Positions 25,830-34,729 of a stretch of DNA of 64,000 bases are shown one piece after another. Origin of the DNA: Terriglobus roseus. GTDB taxonomy: Bacteria > Acidobacteriota > Terriglobia > Terriglobales > Acidobacteriaceae. A program made the translations under genes and the position numbers. The notes below the pieces were generated by a model. The model was not told the DNA's origin and searched no databases. It saw only the letters and a program-made list of their open reading frames with translations. Positions within the stretch are counted from its first letter, which is position 1. Each line of letters begins with the position of its first letter. The stretch lies in NCBI RefSeq assembly GCF_900105625.1, contig NZ_FNSD01000001.1, forward strand, positions 434,001 to 498,000, in the 5' to 3' direction.

Positions 25830-26692
25830 GACGTAGCCTCTCCCAGGTCAACGATGCAGTTGTCGACCAGACGTGTCTTGCCAACCCACGCTGCCACCGC
25901 AACCAGAGTTTCGGGCAGAAGTTCTTCGACACTCTCCAACGTCTCCGGATGCACGAGATCCGCATAGTCGACTCGCAATGAACCAGAAGACTTCAGGTCT
26001 CCCATCATGCTGCTGCGAAGGTGCGCAACGCTTCGTTCACCGTTCGCGACCGCATCCTCGACATGACGAAGGGAGCGCGACAGTGCCTGTGCATCCCTTC
26101 CTTCGCATTCGGTGAGATAGCGGTTCCTGGAACTCATCGCCAGCCCGTTGTTCCTGCGGACTGTTGGACACACAACCACTTCCAGTCCGTAGTTGAGATC
26201 GCGCACCATGGCGCGCAACACGGCGACTTGTGCGGCATCCTTCTGCCCAAAGAAGGCATAGTCCGGCTGGACGATGTTGAAGAGCTTGCTGACTACCGTG
26301 GCGACGCCGCGGAAGTGCCCTTGTCGCGACGCACCATCCAGCCGCCCGCCGATCTCCGGGACATCTACGACGGTTTGCATCGCCGTGGGATACATCTCGG
26401 CCGGTGTAGGAGCAAACAGGATGTCGACTCCTTCCTGTTCGAGGAGCGTGCAGTCTTCTTCGAAGGTACGTGGATAACGTGCGAAGTCTTCCGTCGGACC
26501 GAACTGCAACGGGTTAACGAAGATGCTTGCCACCGTGCGATCACAGCGCTCGCGTGATGCGCGCACAAGGGACAGGTGCCCCTCGTGCAGCGCACCCATC
26601 GTCGGCACCAACCCTAATGATTGTTCGACTACGCCTCGTTGATATCCCCTGCAAGCGGAGCGCATTTCCATGGGCGAGGTCACTATCCGCAT
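25826..26692 (-). CDS. panC: Pantothenate synthetase
   Basis: 288 residues, the normal PanC length. The nucleotidyl-transferase motifs are present: VPTMGALHEGHLSLVR (HIGH-type), then VNPLQFGPTEDFARYPRT, YAFFGQKDAAQ and MSSRNRYL (KMSKS-equivalent). It ligates pantoate and beta-alanine with ATP. ATG 26692 has GAGG upstream and overlaps the end of panB by 10 nt; the stop overlaps the coaBC start, so panB-panC-coaBC form a tightly coupled operon. Confidence 0.97.
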   Translation of the reverse strand: MRIVTSPMEMRSACRGYQRGVVEQSLGLVPTMGALHEGHLSLVRASRERCDRTVASIFVNPLQFGPTEDFARYPRTFEEDCTLLEQEGVDILFAPTPAEMYPTAMQTVVDVPEIGGRLDGASRQGHFRGVATVVSKLFNIVQPDYAFFGQKDAAQVAVLRAMVRDLNYGLEVVVCPTVRRNNGLAMSSRNRYLTECEGRDAQALSRSLRHVEDAVANGERSVAHLRSSMMGDLKSSGSLRVDYADLVHPETLESVEELLPETLVAVAAWVGKTRLVDNCIVDLGEATS

Positions 26693-27591
26693 ACGACGAC
26701 CTCATTGGCGCGTAAAGCGTCCGTCACTTGCAGCGATACGCCTTTGGGCATGTGATAGCTTTCGGCATCGTTAGGAAAAGTCTTTTTTGTCACCGCATCG
26801 CGATAGCTTCGAAGGCCTAGCTCAAGGAACTGTCGACCGTTCCCGAAGGAGCGTACAAACTTCGGTCGCTTCGCGAAGGACAGTTCGAAGAGATCATGGA
26901 AGACAAGGATCTGACCATCGCAGTCTGGGCCGGCCCCGATACCGATGGTCGGGATTGTGAGCAGCGCTGTGATCTGCGCTGCAAGCTCACGGGGGATGCC
27001 CTCGAGGACCAGGGCGATCGCCCCCGCCTGCTCGAGTGCCAGGGCATCCGCGCGTAGCTGATCGGCCGTCGCTTCCGACCGTCCTTGCACCTGGTAGCCA
27101 CCCATCCGGTACACCGACTGCGGCGTGAGGCCGATGTGGCCCACCACGGGTATCTCCGCTGCTGTAAGCGCTCGCACGCGCGACGCCTGTGTTGCGCCAC
27201 CTTCCAACTTCACCGCCTCGGCTCCAGACTCCTTCACAAGGCGCAGGGCGTTGCGCAAGGTGTCCTCCACGGAGACCTGATAGCTGCCGTATGGCATGTC
27301 GACAACAAGCATGGCGCGTTCCACACCACGCCTGACAGCGCGGGCATGATGCAGCATGTCATCCATGGTGACGCTGAGTGTGTTGTCGTAGCCAAGGACA
27401 GCCGTGCCGAGGGAATCCCCCACCAGAAGTAAGTCGATGCCAGCCTCATCCACAAGGCGCGCCGTTGGGTAGTCATAGGCTGTAAGGGCTGTAATGGGGG
27501 TGGCAGCTTGCTTGCTTCGCAGCAGCGCTTGCGGCGTGACCTTTGTCACGCTCCTGGGACGTAGAGCGTCCCGCACTTCCGTAAGACTCAT
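26683..27591 (-). CDS. panB: 3-methyl-2-oxobutanoate hydroxymethyltransferase
   Basis: 302 residues from ATG 27591 (GGAGAAG just upstream; GTG 27615 would add eight residues). TIM-barrel motifs: TALTAYDYPTARLVDEAG, LLLVGDSLGT with the metal-binding Asp, VVDMPYGSYQ, VKLEGG, VVGHIGLTPQSV, ALVLEGIP with the catalytic Glu, and TIGIGAGPDCDGQILVFHD. It makes ketopantoate, the first committed step to pantothenate. First gene of the panB-panC-coaBC operon. Confidence 0.97.
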   Translation of the reverse strand: MSLTEVRDALRPRSVTKVTPQALLRSKQAATPITALTAYDYPTARLVDEAGIDLLLVGDSLGTAVLGYDNTLSVTMDDMLHHARAVRRGVERAMLVVDMPYGSYQVSVEDTLRNALRLVKESGAEAVKLEGGATQASRVRALTAAEIPVVGHIGLTPQSVYRMGGYQVQGRSEATADQLRADALALEQAGAIALVLEGIPRELAAQITALLTIPTIGIGAGPDCDGQILVFHDLFELSFAKRPKFVRSFGNGRQFLELGLRSYRDAVTKKTFPNDAESYHMPKGVSLQVTDALRANEVVVCG

Positions 27592-27769
27592 CTCTTCTCC
27601 AGTGCCACTTCGCACTGATGCGCGAATGCAGCCCGTTGCCAGCAGTATAGCGACTATGCACCACGAAATGCATGTACCAGCGCCTGCACTACAGCCAGCC
27701 TGGCCGACGGAAGATGTAACGCAAGGCTAAAGCCACGTCTTCCCATTGCAGTAAGCCGTTCAAGATGTC

Positions 27770-27801
27770 GGTCGCCTGTTCGAGTCCCATCGTCCCCACC
27801 A
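27770..27801 (+). repeat. Degenerate copy of the tRNA-Asp 3' end
   Basis: 32 bases that match the last 32 of tRNA-Asp (21537-21568) at 28 positions, in the same orientation and including the T arm, acceptor 3' strand and CCA. The 5' half of a tRNA is not recognisable. It resembles the far attachment site left by a tRNA-targeting integrative element, or a decayed tRNA. Confidence 0.65.
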
Positions 27802-28146
27802 CTCAAACGCTGATCAGCAGACGAACGAATCCAAATTCGATACAAGCGCAGTAGAAGGCTCACGTCGCGTGCTTGGGCTCCAGCATCTTTGTCTAGCAAG
27901 AGCATCTCCACGACATTGCTCTCTGCCTCCGGGTGTCTGAGTGCCCTCGCCTGTGTGGTCACACCTACCTTTTCGTGCGTCGACATGCAAGTCGCACATG
28001 ATGCCTTCGTGCCATGCCCGCGCTGTAGCACAACAGCGCCGTATAACGCTGCAACGAAAAGCGATCAGCGAAGGTTGCACCCGCTGGTCATGTCATCACC
28101 GATCATGGTCTTGCTACGACATCTTGCGCAGCAGAGCCTCAACGTC

Positions 28147-28175
28147 TTGACTTGCATTTCCCGCATAAGTAGAAA
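28147..28175 (+). promoter_or_regulatory. Sigma-70-like promoter for the TonB receptor
   Basis: TTGACT at 28147-28152, 17-nt spacer, TAGAAA at 28170-28175, 75 nt before the receptor ATG. Good -35, moderate -10. Confidence 0.45.
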
Positions 28176-28249
28176 GCCCTAGTCTCGGAAACGCCACTCA
28201 AAGACGTTCCGAAATCTAAAGCCGATTCGTTCGCCCTTCTGGAGGCAGT

Positions 28250-31200
28250 ATGTTTTGCAAACGATCCTTGGCGAGGCCACTCATTGTGGCTTCGTTCGTG
28301 CTCCCGCTCGCCCTGAGCGCAGTTGCACAGTCTGACAGTTCCTCGCTGTCAGGCACCGTCACCGATGCGTCGGGCGCGTTGATACCGAACGCGAAAGCGA
28401 CCATTCACAATGAAGCAACCGGTTCCGACAATGTGGTCACGACCAACGCAAGCGGCAACTTTGTTGTTCCGAACGTGCGGCCAGGCGCATACACCGTAAA
28501 GATTGAAGCCGCAGGTTTCCAGATTTCTACGCTCAGCTCTGTCGCTGTTGATCCGAGCATCGGCAAGCATGTCGATATCGTCCTGAAAGTCGGTGACACT
28601 GGCGTATCTGTCAATGTTGAAGCGAACATCAATACCGTTCAGACAGAGAGCGCGGTTGTCGGTCAGCTCGTCACGCAGGAGCAGGTCAAAAGCATCCAGC
28701 TCAACGGCCGCAATCCGATGTACCTCGCGCAGATGGAGCCCGGCGTTGTAAGAAATTCACCGATGGCCGCTTTCTCCTTCGGTCTCGACAACGGCCTGAA
28801 CATCGGAGGCGCTCGCAGCCAGGAGAGCCTGCTGACATTGGACGGCGCCCCCATGGTCCGCACGCGGTCGAACGGTACCTCGGTCGGTGTGGCAGATGTC
28901 GATAGCACGTCTCAGGTCCAGATCCTCACCAGCAGTTATCAAGCGGAGTACGGTCGCTCCGCTGGTGGTCAAGTCCGCATGGTGCCGAAGAGCGGCACCT
29001 CGGAATTCCATGGCTCCGCATTCGAGTACCTGCGTAATAACTTCTTCAACGCCAACCTCTGGCAGCGGAAATTGCCCGGCAATGCCCTCAACATTCAACA
29101 GCATCCCCAGTCGTTCCGGTACAACCAGTACGGCTTCAACATCAATGGACCCGGTTATATTCCGGGCTTCATGAACAAGAGCAAGACGCATCTGTTCTTC
29201 CTGTTCGGCCAGGAATATACAAAGTACGTTCAGGATGAGACGATATTCCGCAAGGTCCCCACAGCGCTCATGCGTACGGGCAACTTCAGTGAGTTGCTTG
29301 GACCGAATATCTTCTACAGCGGCGTGCAGCAGATCGTAGACCCGACAACCGGGGTGCCCTACGTCAATAACACGATTCCAGCGGCACAGCTTAGTGCCAA
29401 CGGTCTTGGCCTGCTCCGTGCGTTTCCTAATCCAAACGCTTCCGGCAGCAACTACAACTGGCTTGACTCTGCGCCGAACATCCAGAACCAGCGCAAGGAT
29501 ACGCTCGTCGTGGATTGGATTCCCTCTGACCCGCACCGCATCCGCTTGAGCATCCTGAACTACGCGTTCAACCAGGTGTCTCCCCACAACGGCAACTTCA
29601 ATCTGCTGCCGCAGCTTTGGCAACGCCCGAACCAAATTGCCGTTTTGCACTACTCGTGGACGATCAATCCATCGATGGTGAACGAAGCAATCGCCTCTGC
29701 AGCGTCAGATCATGTAACGATCGACATCGATCAAACAAAGGGCGGTGCGGACCGCACTGCATTCGGAATCAATTACCCCTACTTGTATTCACCAGCAACG
29801 AAAAATATCCCTAACAAAATCCCGACGGTCCAGCTGCCTAACTTTGACCTTCTGGACGGTACGCCATATCCCTCTCGATCGGGCGGTATCGTTTACAGCT
29901 TCGCTGACAATCTGACGAAGGTATGGGGTAATCACACAACTAAGTTCGGCGTCGTTGCGGAGTATTCCGGCGAGAACAACTTCGATCAGATCACCGTGTC
30001 GAATACACCGGGATCCACCAACAACCAGAACGGTAAGTTCACTTTCACCGACACCCGTACCGGGGGCACTACCAGCAATGCCGGCGTTGCCAATGCCGCT
30101 TTGGGTCTCTTTGACTCGTACGGCGAGATCGGGCAGCGCTCCTACACGCTGTACCGCTCCTGGATGTACGAAGGCTTCGCCCAGGATTCATGGCACGCCA
30201 CATCGAAATTGGTGATCGAAGCCGGCCTGCGTTACAGCTGGTACAACCCCTACTACGCTAAGTGGGGAAACCAGTCCGTGTTCAGCCAAAAGGACTACAA
30301 CTCAGGAATTGCCGCAACTGTAAACCCGGTGACGGGCGTCGTAACCGGAACTGATCAACAGCGCCTGAATGGTGTTGTTATTCCCGGCAGCGGCTTCCCC
30401 AGCAGCGCAAACGGTCACGTCTCAACCGACATTCTTGCAAACGGGTACGCGTACCTCTTCCGCGGCTACAGCAGCCAGTACTCCCCCACGGTCAAGACGA
30501 ATATTCAGCCACGCCTGGGTCTCACCTACCAGTTGCATCCTGGCATGGTCCTGCGCGCAGGTGGTGGCCGCTACGTCCAGCGTCTCGGGATCACGGACAA
30601 TGTCTTCACGGGCGGCAACACACCGTTCCAGCCTTCATCGACCGTACAGCTGGGTCGCGTGGATTCACCGGGCGGCGCGGGAGCGAACAACTTCCCTCTG
30701 AACTACTCTTCGCAGGCTTATAACTATCCCAGCCCCGAAGCCTACAACTGGAACCTGACTCTTGAGCAGGAAGTACCTGCCCTTGGCGTATTAACCATGT
30801 CATACGCCGGCCGCAAAGGCATCCACCTTGAGAACATCCTGAATGCCAACCAGCTTCAGCCGGGAACAGTGCAAGCGAACCCCGGAATTAATCAGGATGC
30901 GTTACGACCGTACAAGGGCTTCTCTAACATCAACCAGGCAACAAACACAGGCGCATCAAACTACAACGCGTTGCAGGTTAACCTGCGTCGACGCCTCACG
31001 AAGGGGTTGCTCTACGGTGTGGCGTATACCTGGTCGCGTTCGTTCGATTTCGGTTCGAGCAACGGAACGAATCTTCCGAACGCCTTTGACAAAAACATCA
31101 ATTACGGTCGCAGCGACTTTGACGCCACCCATGTGTTCCTGGCGAACTTCGTTTACAACATCGACCAGTTCAATCATTCGGAACACCTGATCAATCGCGC

Positions 31201-31708
31201 GGTGCTCGGTCGTTGGCAGTTCTCTGGAACTCTTCAGGCCCAGACCGGACAACCGCAAAACGTAACGACCAGCGTCGACTTCGCCGGTGTTGGACCCGGT
31301 TCGGGCGCGCAGATCATCCCGATCATCAAAAAGGTGCAAACGATCAAGGGCTTTGCGGGCCAGACCGGGACGCAAAAGTGGTTCGACACCTCTGCGTTCG
31401 TGACCTCCAATGCAGTTCTGACCTCTCAATACGCGGGTAAGTTCGCTGGGCGAGGTTCACGTAACCAGATCATCGGTCCCGGGTTCCAAAGCTATAACGC
31501 CGCTCTCAATAAGAGCTGGACGCTCGTCCCCGGACATGAAAATACGGCACTCACCTTCCGCGCCGAGGCCTTCAACCTGCTCAATCATCCAACGGCAGAC
31601 AACCCGGACGTCGGATACACTTCGGGAACTTTCGGCGAGAGCACCACGAAGGGTCAGACTTACGGCGCAGATCGTCAGTTCCAATTCAGCCTGCGCCTTG
31701 GGTTCTGA
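28250..31708 (+). CDS. TonB-dependent receptor, Oar-like, with carboxypeptidase-regulatory domain
   Basis: 1152 residues, ATG with GGAGG 6 nt upstream. Signal peptide about 1-26. A carboxypeptidase-regulatory-like domain follows (about 32-112: SLSGTVTDASGALIPNAKAT, TNASGNFVVPNVRPG), then the plug domain (about 120-235, RSQESLLTLDGAPMV) and a large beta-barrel ending in phenylalanine (QFSLRLGF), as needed for outer-membrane assembly. The architecture is the one expanded in Acidobacteriota for uptake of large substrates. No TonB box is obvious. It is followed by a hairpin terminator and faces the convergent GH78 gene, so a carbohydrate substrate is plausible. Confidence 0.94.
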   Translation: MFCKRSLARPLIVASFVLPLALSAVAQSDSSSLSGTVTDASGALIPNAKATIHNEATGSDNVVTTNASGNFVVPNVRPGAYTVKIEAAGFQISTLSSVAVDPSIGKHVDIVLKVGDTGVSVNVEANINTVQTESAVVGQLVTQEQVKSIQLNGRNPMYLAQMEPGVVRNSPMAAFSFGLDNGLNIGGARSQESLLTLDGAPMVRTRSNGTSVGVADVDSTSQVQILTSSYQAEYGRSAGGQVRMVPKSGTSEFHGSAFEYLRNNFFNANLWQRKLPGNALNIQQHPQSFRYNQYGFNINGPGYIPGFMNKSKTHLFFLFGQEYTKYVQDETIFRKVPTALMRTGNFSELLGPNIFYSGVQQIVDPTTGVPYVNNTIPAAQLSANGLGLLRAFPNPNASGSNYNWLDSAPNIQNQRKDTLVVDWIPSDPHRIRLSILNYAFNQVSPHNGNFNLLPQLWQRPNQIAVLHYSWTINPSMVNEAIASAASDHVTIDIDQTKGGADRTAFGINYPYLYSPATKNIPNKIPTVQLPNFDLLDGTPYPSRSGGIVYSFADNLTKVWGNHTTKFGVVAEYSGENNFDQITVSNTPGSTNNQNGKFTFTDTRTGGTTSNAGVANAALGLFDSYGEIGQRSYTLYRSWMYEGFAQDSWHATSKLVIEAGLRYSWYNPYYAKWGNQSVFSQKDYNSGIAATVNPVTGVVTGTDQQRLNGVVIPGSGFPSSANGHVSTDILANGYAYLFRGYSSQYSPTVKTNIQPRLGLTYQLHPGMVLRAGGGRYVQRLGITDNVFTGGNTPFQPSSTVQLGRVDSPGGAGANNFPLNYSSQAYNYPSPEAYNWNLTLEQEVPALGVLTMSYAGRKGIHLENILNANQLQPGTVQANPGINQDALRPYKGFSNINQATNTGASNYNALQVNLRRRLTKGLLYGVAYTWSRSFDFGSSNGTNLPNAFDKNINYGRSDFDATHVFLANFVYNIDQFNHSEHLINRAVLGRWQFSGTLQAQTGQPQNVTTSVDFAGVGPGSGAQIIPIIKKVQTIKGFAGQTGTQKWFDTSAFVTSNAVLTSQYAGKFAGRGSRNQIIGPGFQSYNAALNKSWTLVPGHENTALTFRAEAFNLLNHPTADNPDVGYTSGTFGESTTKGQTYGADRQFQFSLRLGF

Positions 31709-31729
31709 CGAAAGACAACGCTCCACACT

Positions 31730-31758
31730 CTAGGGTTCCGCTCATGGCGGAACCCTAG
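31730..31758. terminator. Bidirectional terminator hairpin
   Basis: A perfect 11-bp stem (CTAGGGTTCCG with CGGAACCCTAG), 7-nt loop, between the convergent TonB receptor and GH78 genes. The plus-strand tail CTTTAT is a weak T-run. Confidence 0.75.
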
Positions 31759-31782
31759 CTTTATGCCCGGCTGCGTCAGCTC

Positions 31783-34440
31783 TCAGTCTGCTCGAAATGT
31801 AAGGACTCGACCGCTGCATTGGTAGTTCCCCTCCTGGGTTCGCGAGCAACTTACAGGAATGTGAAGGTTCCGTGAGCGATCGGCAGGTGCAAGCTCCGCT
31901 GGCAGCGTGATGACTGCAGAGCTTCCAACCGGAAGTCGTATCGCGAGTCGCCTGGCTTGCGGCTTCCACGAGACGAACACCGCTCCCTTGGGGGTCATGG
32001 TCGTGCCCTCCACCAATTTCAAGCCACCGCTTTGCGGCTTGATCTGGAGCAAGCTGCCACCCGGCTGCGAAATCCTTACGCCAAGAAGACTGTCATGAAG
32101 CCACACAAGGGCCACGGAGTTCCATCCGTGGGATCCCGTAGGATCCAGAGGCTGGGCAGGGTTTGGCGTTCCGTCCTGCAAGCCAAGATCTTCACGACTG
32201 ACCCAGTATTCCGGTAGTGGGCCGCCCCACGGTCCCTGAAGAATCACAGGGTTCAGGTTCCGCGGATCGCCCGGAAGGTAGGGTGCGAATCGTTCAAGCA
32301 GGTGCCGCACCGCCCGGTTCGCGTCACCCGCCAAGGTAAGTGCGTTCAGCGAACGATACAGATAGGTGGGGTTGTTCCAACGATCAACCTTGTCGGTAGG
32401 ATTGCCGTCCGGCGCAGAGAAGCTGTAGTCAAGATCAGAAGCTGCTTCTTCCGGTGTAAGCAAGCCCCCTTCAATCGCCATCGCCTGTGCGGCCTGACTG
32501 TATCCTCGCGTCACATCCGTGCGCCCGGGAGCAGCGACGTCGTCCACATGCAACGGCACCTTTCCGGAGCCAGGAACCAAGTGGTCGCGGCGGAATGCTG
32601 CGAGCATACGATCGTGCATCTTCGTCCATGCCACCGCATGATCGTGATCACCGATCGCTTCCGCCATCGCAATGGACAACGTCAGCCGTTGAATAATCTG
32701 CGCGGACGCGATGCCGCTTGATTGCCCCTGCGCTGCATGAGAACCAATACGGATGTCGGCAAAGACATTGCTGTCACGCCAAAGCCCCGTTCCATCGACC
32801 TTAGACAGCACCAGGTCCCACCACTTCACAACCTTCGGCCAGTAGAGGACCATGCGCGATGTCTCACCCGTCCACAGGTAGTCGTCGTAGAGCGCGCCAA
32901 CCCACTCGGCAGACCAGTCCGCATTGGACAGGATGGGATAGTTACTGGGAGGAAACGGATGGAGATGGCCGTCCGCGGTCTGGCTTTCTGATGCAAGCCG
33001 CAGAAATAGCTGGCGAAGCCTGACATCGCCGAACCACTGCGCAGCGAGTTGTGCGCGCAGTCGTGCATCCTCCAGCCACATGCCGTCCTCTCTGCCAGGC
33101 GTATCGACGTAGGTGTCGCTCATCGAGACAATGGCGTGCTCCAGGCTGAGGCGCACCACAGCATCCAGACGCTTGGCGCCACTGTGAAAGCTTCCCTTCA
33201 CGTCCGTTGGATATTGCGAGCTGATGAAGCCCGCCTGCCGCACACGAAACACGCCGTCTTTGGGGAAGTAGAGATGCACCGTGAGCCAGCGGGCCGTGCG
33301 TTCCTCCGGAAACTCGACATGTTGCGCACCTGCTGTCGCGTAATAGCGATCGATGTACCCCTTACCAACGATGGCCTCCGGATTGATCCAACCGTTGGTG
33401 TCCACCAGGAATTTACCCGTAAGCGGCGATCGATTGAGCTCACCGTATGCAAAATCAATCGTCGGAGCGGTGCCCTGCGCAGTTGCTGATAGGAAGGGAT
33501 ACCCGTGGACGGGACGGCCAAAGTCGAAGGTGATGTAGCGAGTCTCTCCGGCATGCCCTCTCACTTCGATCGCATGGGTCTCTTCCCCGAAGGGTCGGAC
33601 CATCGCTTGGGCGCCGAAGGGATGATACTCGCCGTGAAGGATGGCAGATCCAATTGCAACGGGATCGTTTCGCTCCACGTGTGGCTCGATGACGGTTCCC
33701 TGCGCAAGAAGGAGCCGCGGCAGAACCGGTCGCTCGCGCTGGCCGGGCGTTCCACTTGGCAAGGGATGTGCCGGCCACGGGCCGTCGGTGACGACTTCGG
33801 CATTCGTCCACTTGGACTCGTCGAAGTCCTTGGTGAATGCGAACGCTGGCGGTATGAGAGCACCGTTGACAAATTGTGCGAAGCGTATGCGGTGGTCGCC
33901 TGCGCCATCCGTACGCGCTGAAACACCTACGATCTGCTTTTCATTCGCCGCGAACTCATCGGCGTGCCGCACCTTCCATCTTGCGTCAGAGCTTACCCAT
34001 GAGGACGCCACAAAAACACCAGCGTGTTTGCAACCGGTGCGTTGAAAGGCGACGATTGGACCCCAACTGTGATTCAGGATCACCACCGTATTCACACCGA
34101 CATGCAGCAGGCCGCGTGCGTCGATGGTTTCCGTCGTGATCAGCGGCTCGGCGTACCGCGTAACCTTTCGACGGACGATGGTGCCGTTGATCCACACGTG
34201 CGCGTTGCTGTCCGCGGCGACATGCAGCGTGGGATCCGCAGGTAGCGAGGCAAGATTCACCTCGCGCCGGAAATAGGTGAACGAATTGGTGGGGCAAGGG
34301 GAACCGCTTGGTGTCGAGATCCAAACCGCGCTCGATGGGCTGGCGTCCTGCGCGGTCATAGCCATCGATGTCCCTGAAACAAACAAGAGGGACACGGCCA
34401 GCACACGCGCAGCCTGGTGCTGCAAGAAAGACGTTCTCAA
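31783..34440 (-). CDS. Alpha-L-rhamnosidase-like glycoside hydrolase (GH78), exported
   Basis: 885 residues from TTG 34440, chosen because GGGAGG lies 9 nt upstream and a signal peptide starts at once (about 1-28); the open frame extends 42 codons upstream without these. N-terminal beta-sandwich domains are seen with HVAADSNAHVWINGTIV and TRYITFDFGRPVHGYPFL. The (alpha/alpha)6 catalytic barrel includes SMSDTYVDTPGREDGMWLED at about 439-458, the GH78 acid-residue region, then AEWVGALYDDYLWTGETSRM. It should release terminal rhamnose or a similar sugar. It is divergent from the GH3 enzyme across 289 nt that contain an inverted repeat. Confidence 0.85.
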   Translation of the reverse strand: MRTSFLQHQAARVLAVSLLFVSGTSMAMTAQDASPSSAVWISTPSGSPCPTNSFTYFRREVNLASLPADPTLHVAADSNAHVWINGTIVRRKVTRYAEPLITTETIDARGLLHVGVNTVVILNHSWGPIVAFQRTGCKHAGVFVASSWVSSDARWKVRHADEFAANEKQIVGVSARTDGAGDHRIRFAQFVNGALIPPAFAFTKDFDESKWTNAEVVTDGPWPAHPLPSGTPGQRERPVLPRLLLAQGTVIEPHVERNDPVAIGSAILHGEYHPFGAQAMVRPFGEETHAIEVRGHAGETRYITFDFGRPVHGYPFLSATAQGTAPTIDFAYGELNRSPLTGKFLVDTNGWINPEAIVGKGYIDRYYATAGAQHVEFPEERTARWLTVHLYFPKDGVFRVRQAGFISSQYPTDVKGSFHSGAKRLDAVVRLSLEHAIVSMSDTYVDTPGREDGMWLEDARLRAQLAAQWFGDVRLRQLFLRLASESQTADGHLHPFPPSNYPILSNADWSAEWVGALYDDYLWTGETSRMVLYWPKVVKWWDLVLSKVDGTGLWRDSNVFADIRIGSHAAQGQSSGIASAQIIQRLTLSIAMAEAIGDHDHAVAWTKMHDRMLAAFRRDHLVPGSGKVPLHVDDVAAPGRTDVTRGYSQAAQAMAIEGGLLTPEEAASDLDYSFSAPDGNPTDKVDRWNNPTYLYRSLNALTLAGDANRAVRHLLERFAPYLPGDPRNLNPVILQGPWGGPLPEYWVSREDLGLQDGTPNPAQPLDPTGSHGWNSVALVWLHDSLLGVRISQPGGSLLQIKPQSGGLKLVEGTTMTPKGAVFVSWKPQARRLAIRLPVGSSAVITLPAELAPADRSRNLHIPVSCSRTQEGNYQCSGRVLTFRAD

Positions 34441-34609
34441 GGACGCCACCTCCCTTTTGCCGTAACTTTGGCTCGTCCGATGATCGTAAGCGAAATGGCC
34501 AAATGACAGACTTCCACGCCAGGCCCTGCGAACCGCACGGGTGTGCTCCGTGCCAATCTTGCGCACATTGGAGACATTTGTGAGTAGTCACGCAAAGGAA
34601 CGAAACCGG

Positions 34610-34626
34610 GTGTCACGACATGACAC
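34610..34626. promoter_or_regulatory. Inverted repeat GTGTCA-N5-TGACAC between GH78 and GH3
   Basis: Perfect 6-bp arms, 5-nt spacer, in the divergent intergenic region. A candidate operator for a sugar-responsive regulator; no regulator gene is adjacent. Confidence 0.45.
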
Positions 34627-34729
34627 ACCAGACCCTTCGCGAGGAGTTGCGTAAGCGGCGGTTCCATGGGCTCTGCCTTCTCGACCCCTGACGCTGTCGC
34701 GCGACCGCTTCCATGTTGGAGAATGCAGT

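Larger units (their letters stand above)
27592..28249. other. Intergenic region between panB and the TonB receptor
   Basis: About 660 bases without a supported gene. It contains a degenerate tRNA-Asp 3'-end copy (27770-27801) and a sigma-70-like promoter (28147-28175). The rest shows no family signature in any frame. Confidence 0.6.

Noticed and set aside
28757-29650. 297-codon minus-strand ORF inside the TonB receptor
   Set aside because: Antisense of a well-supported gene; no signature or Shine-Dalgarno.
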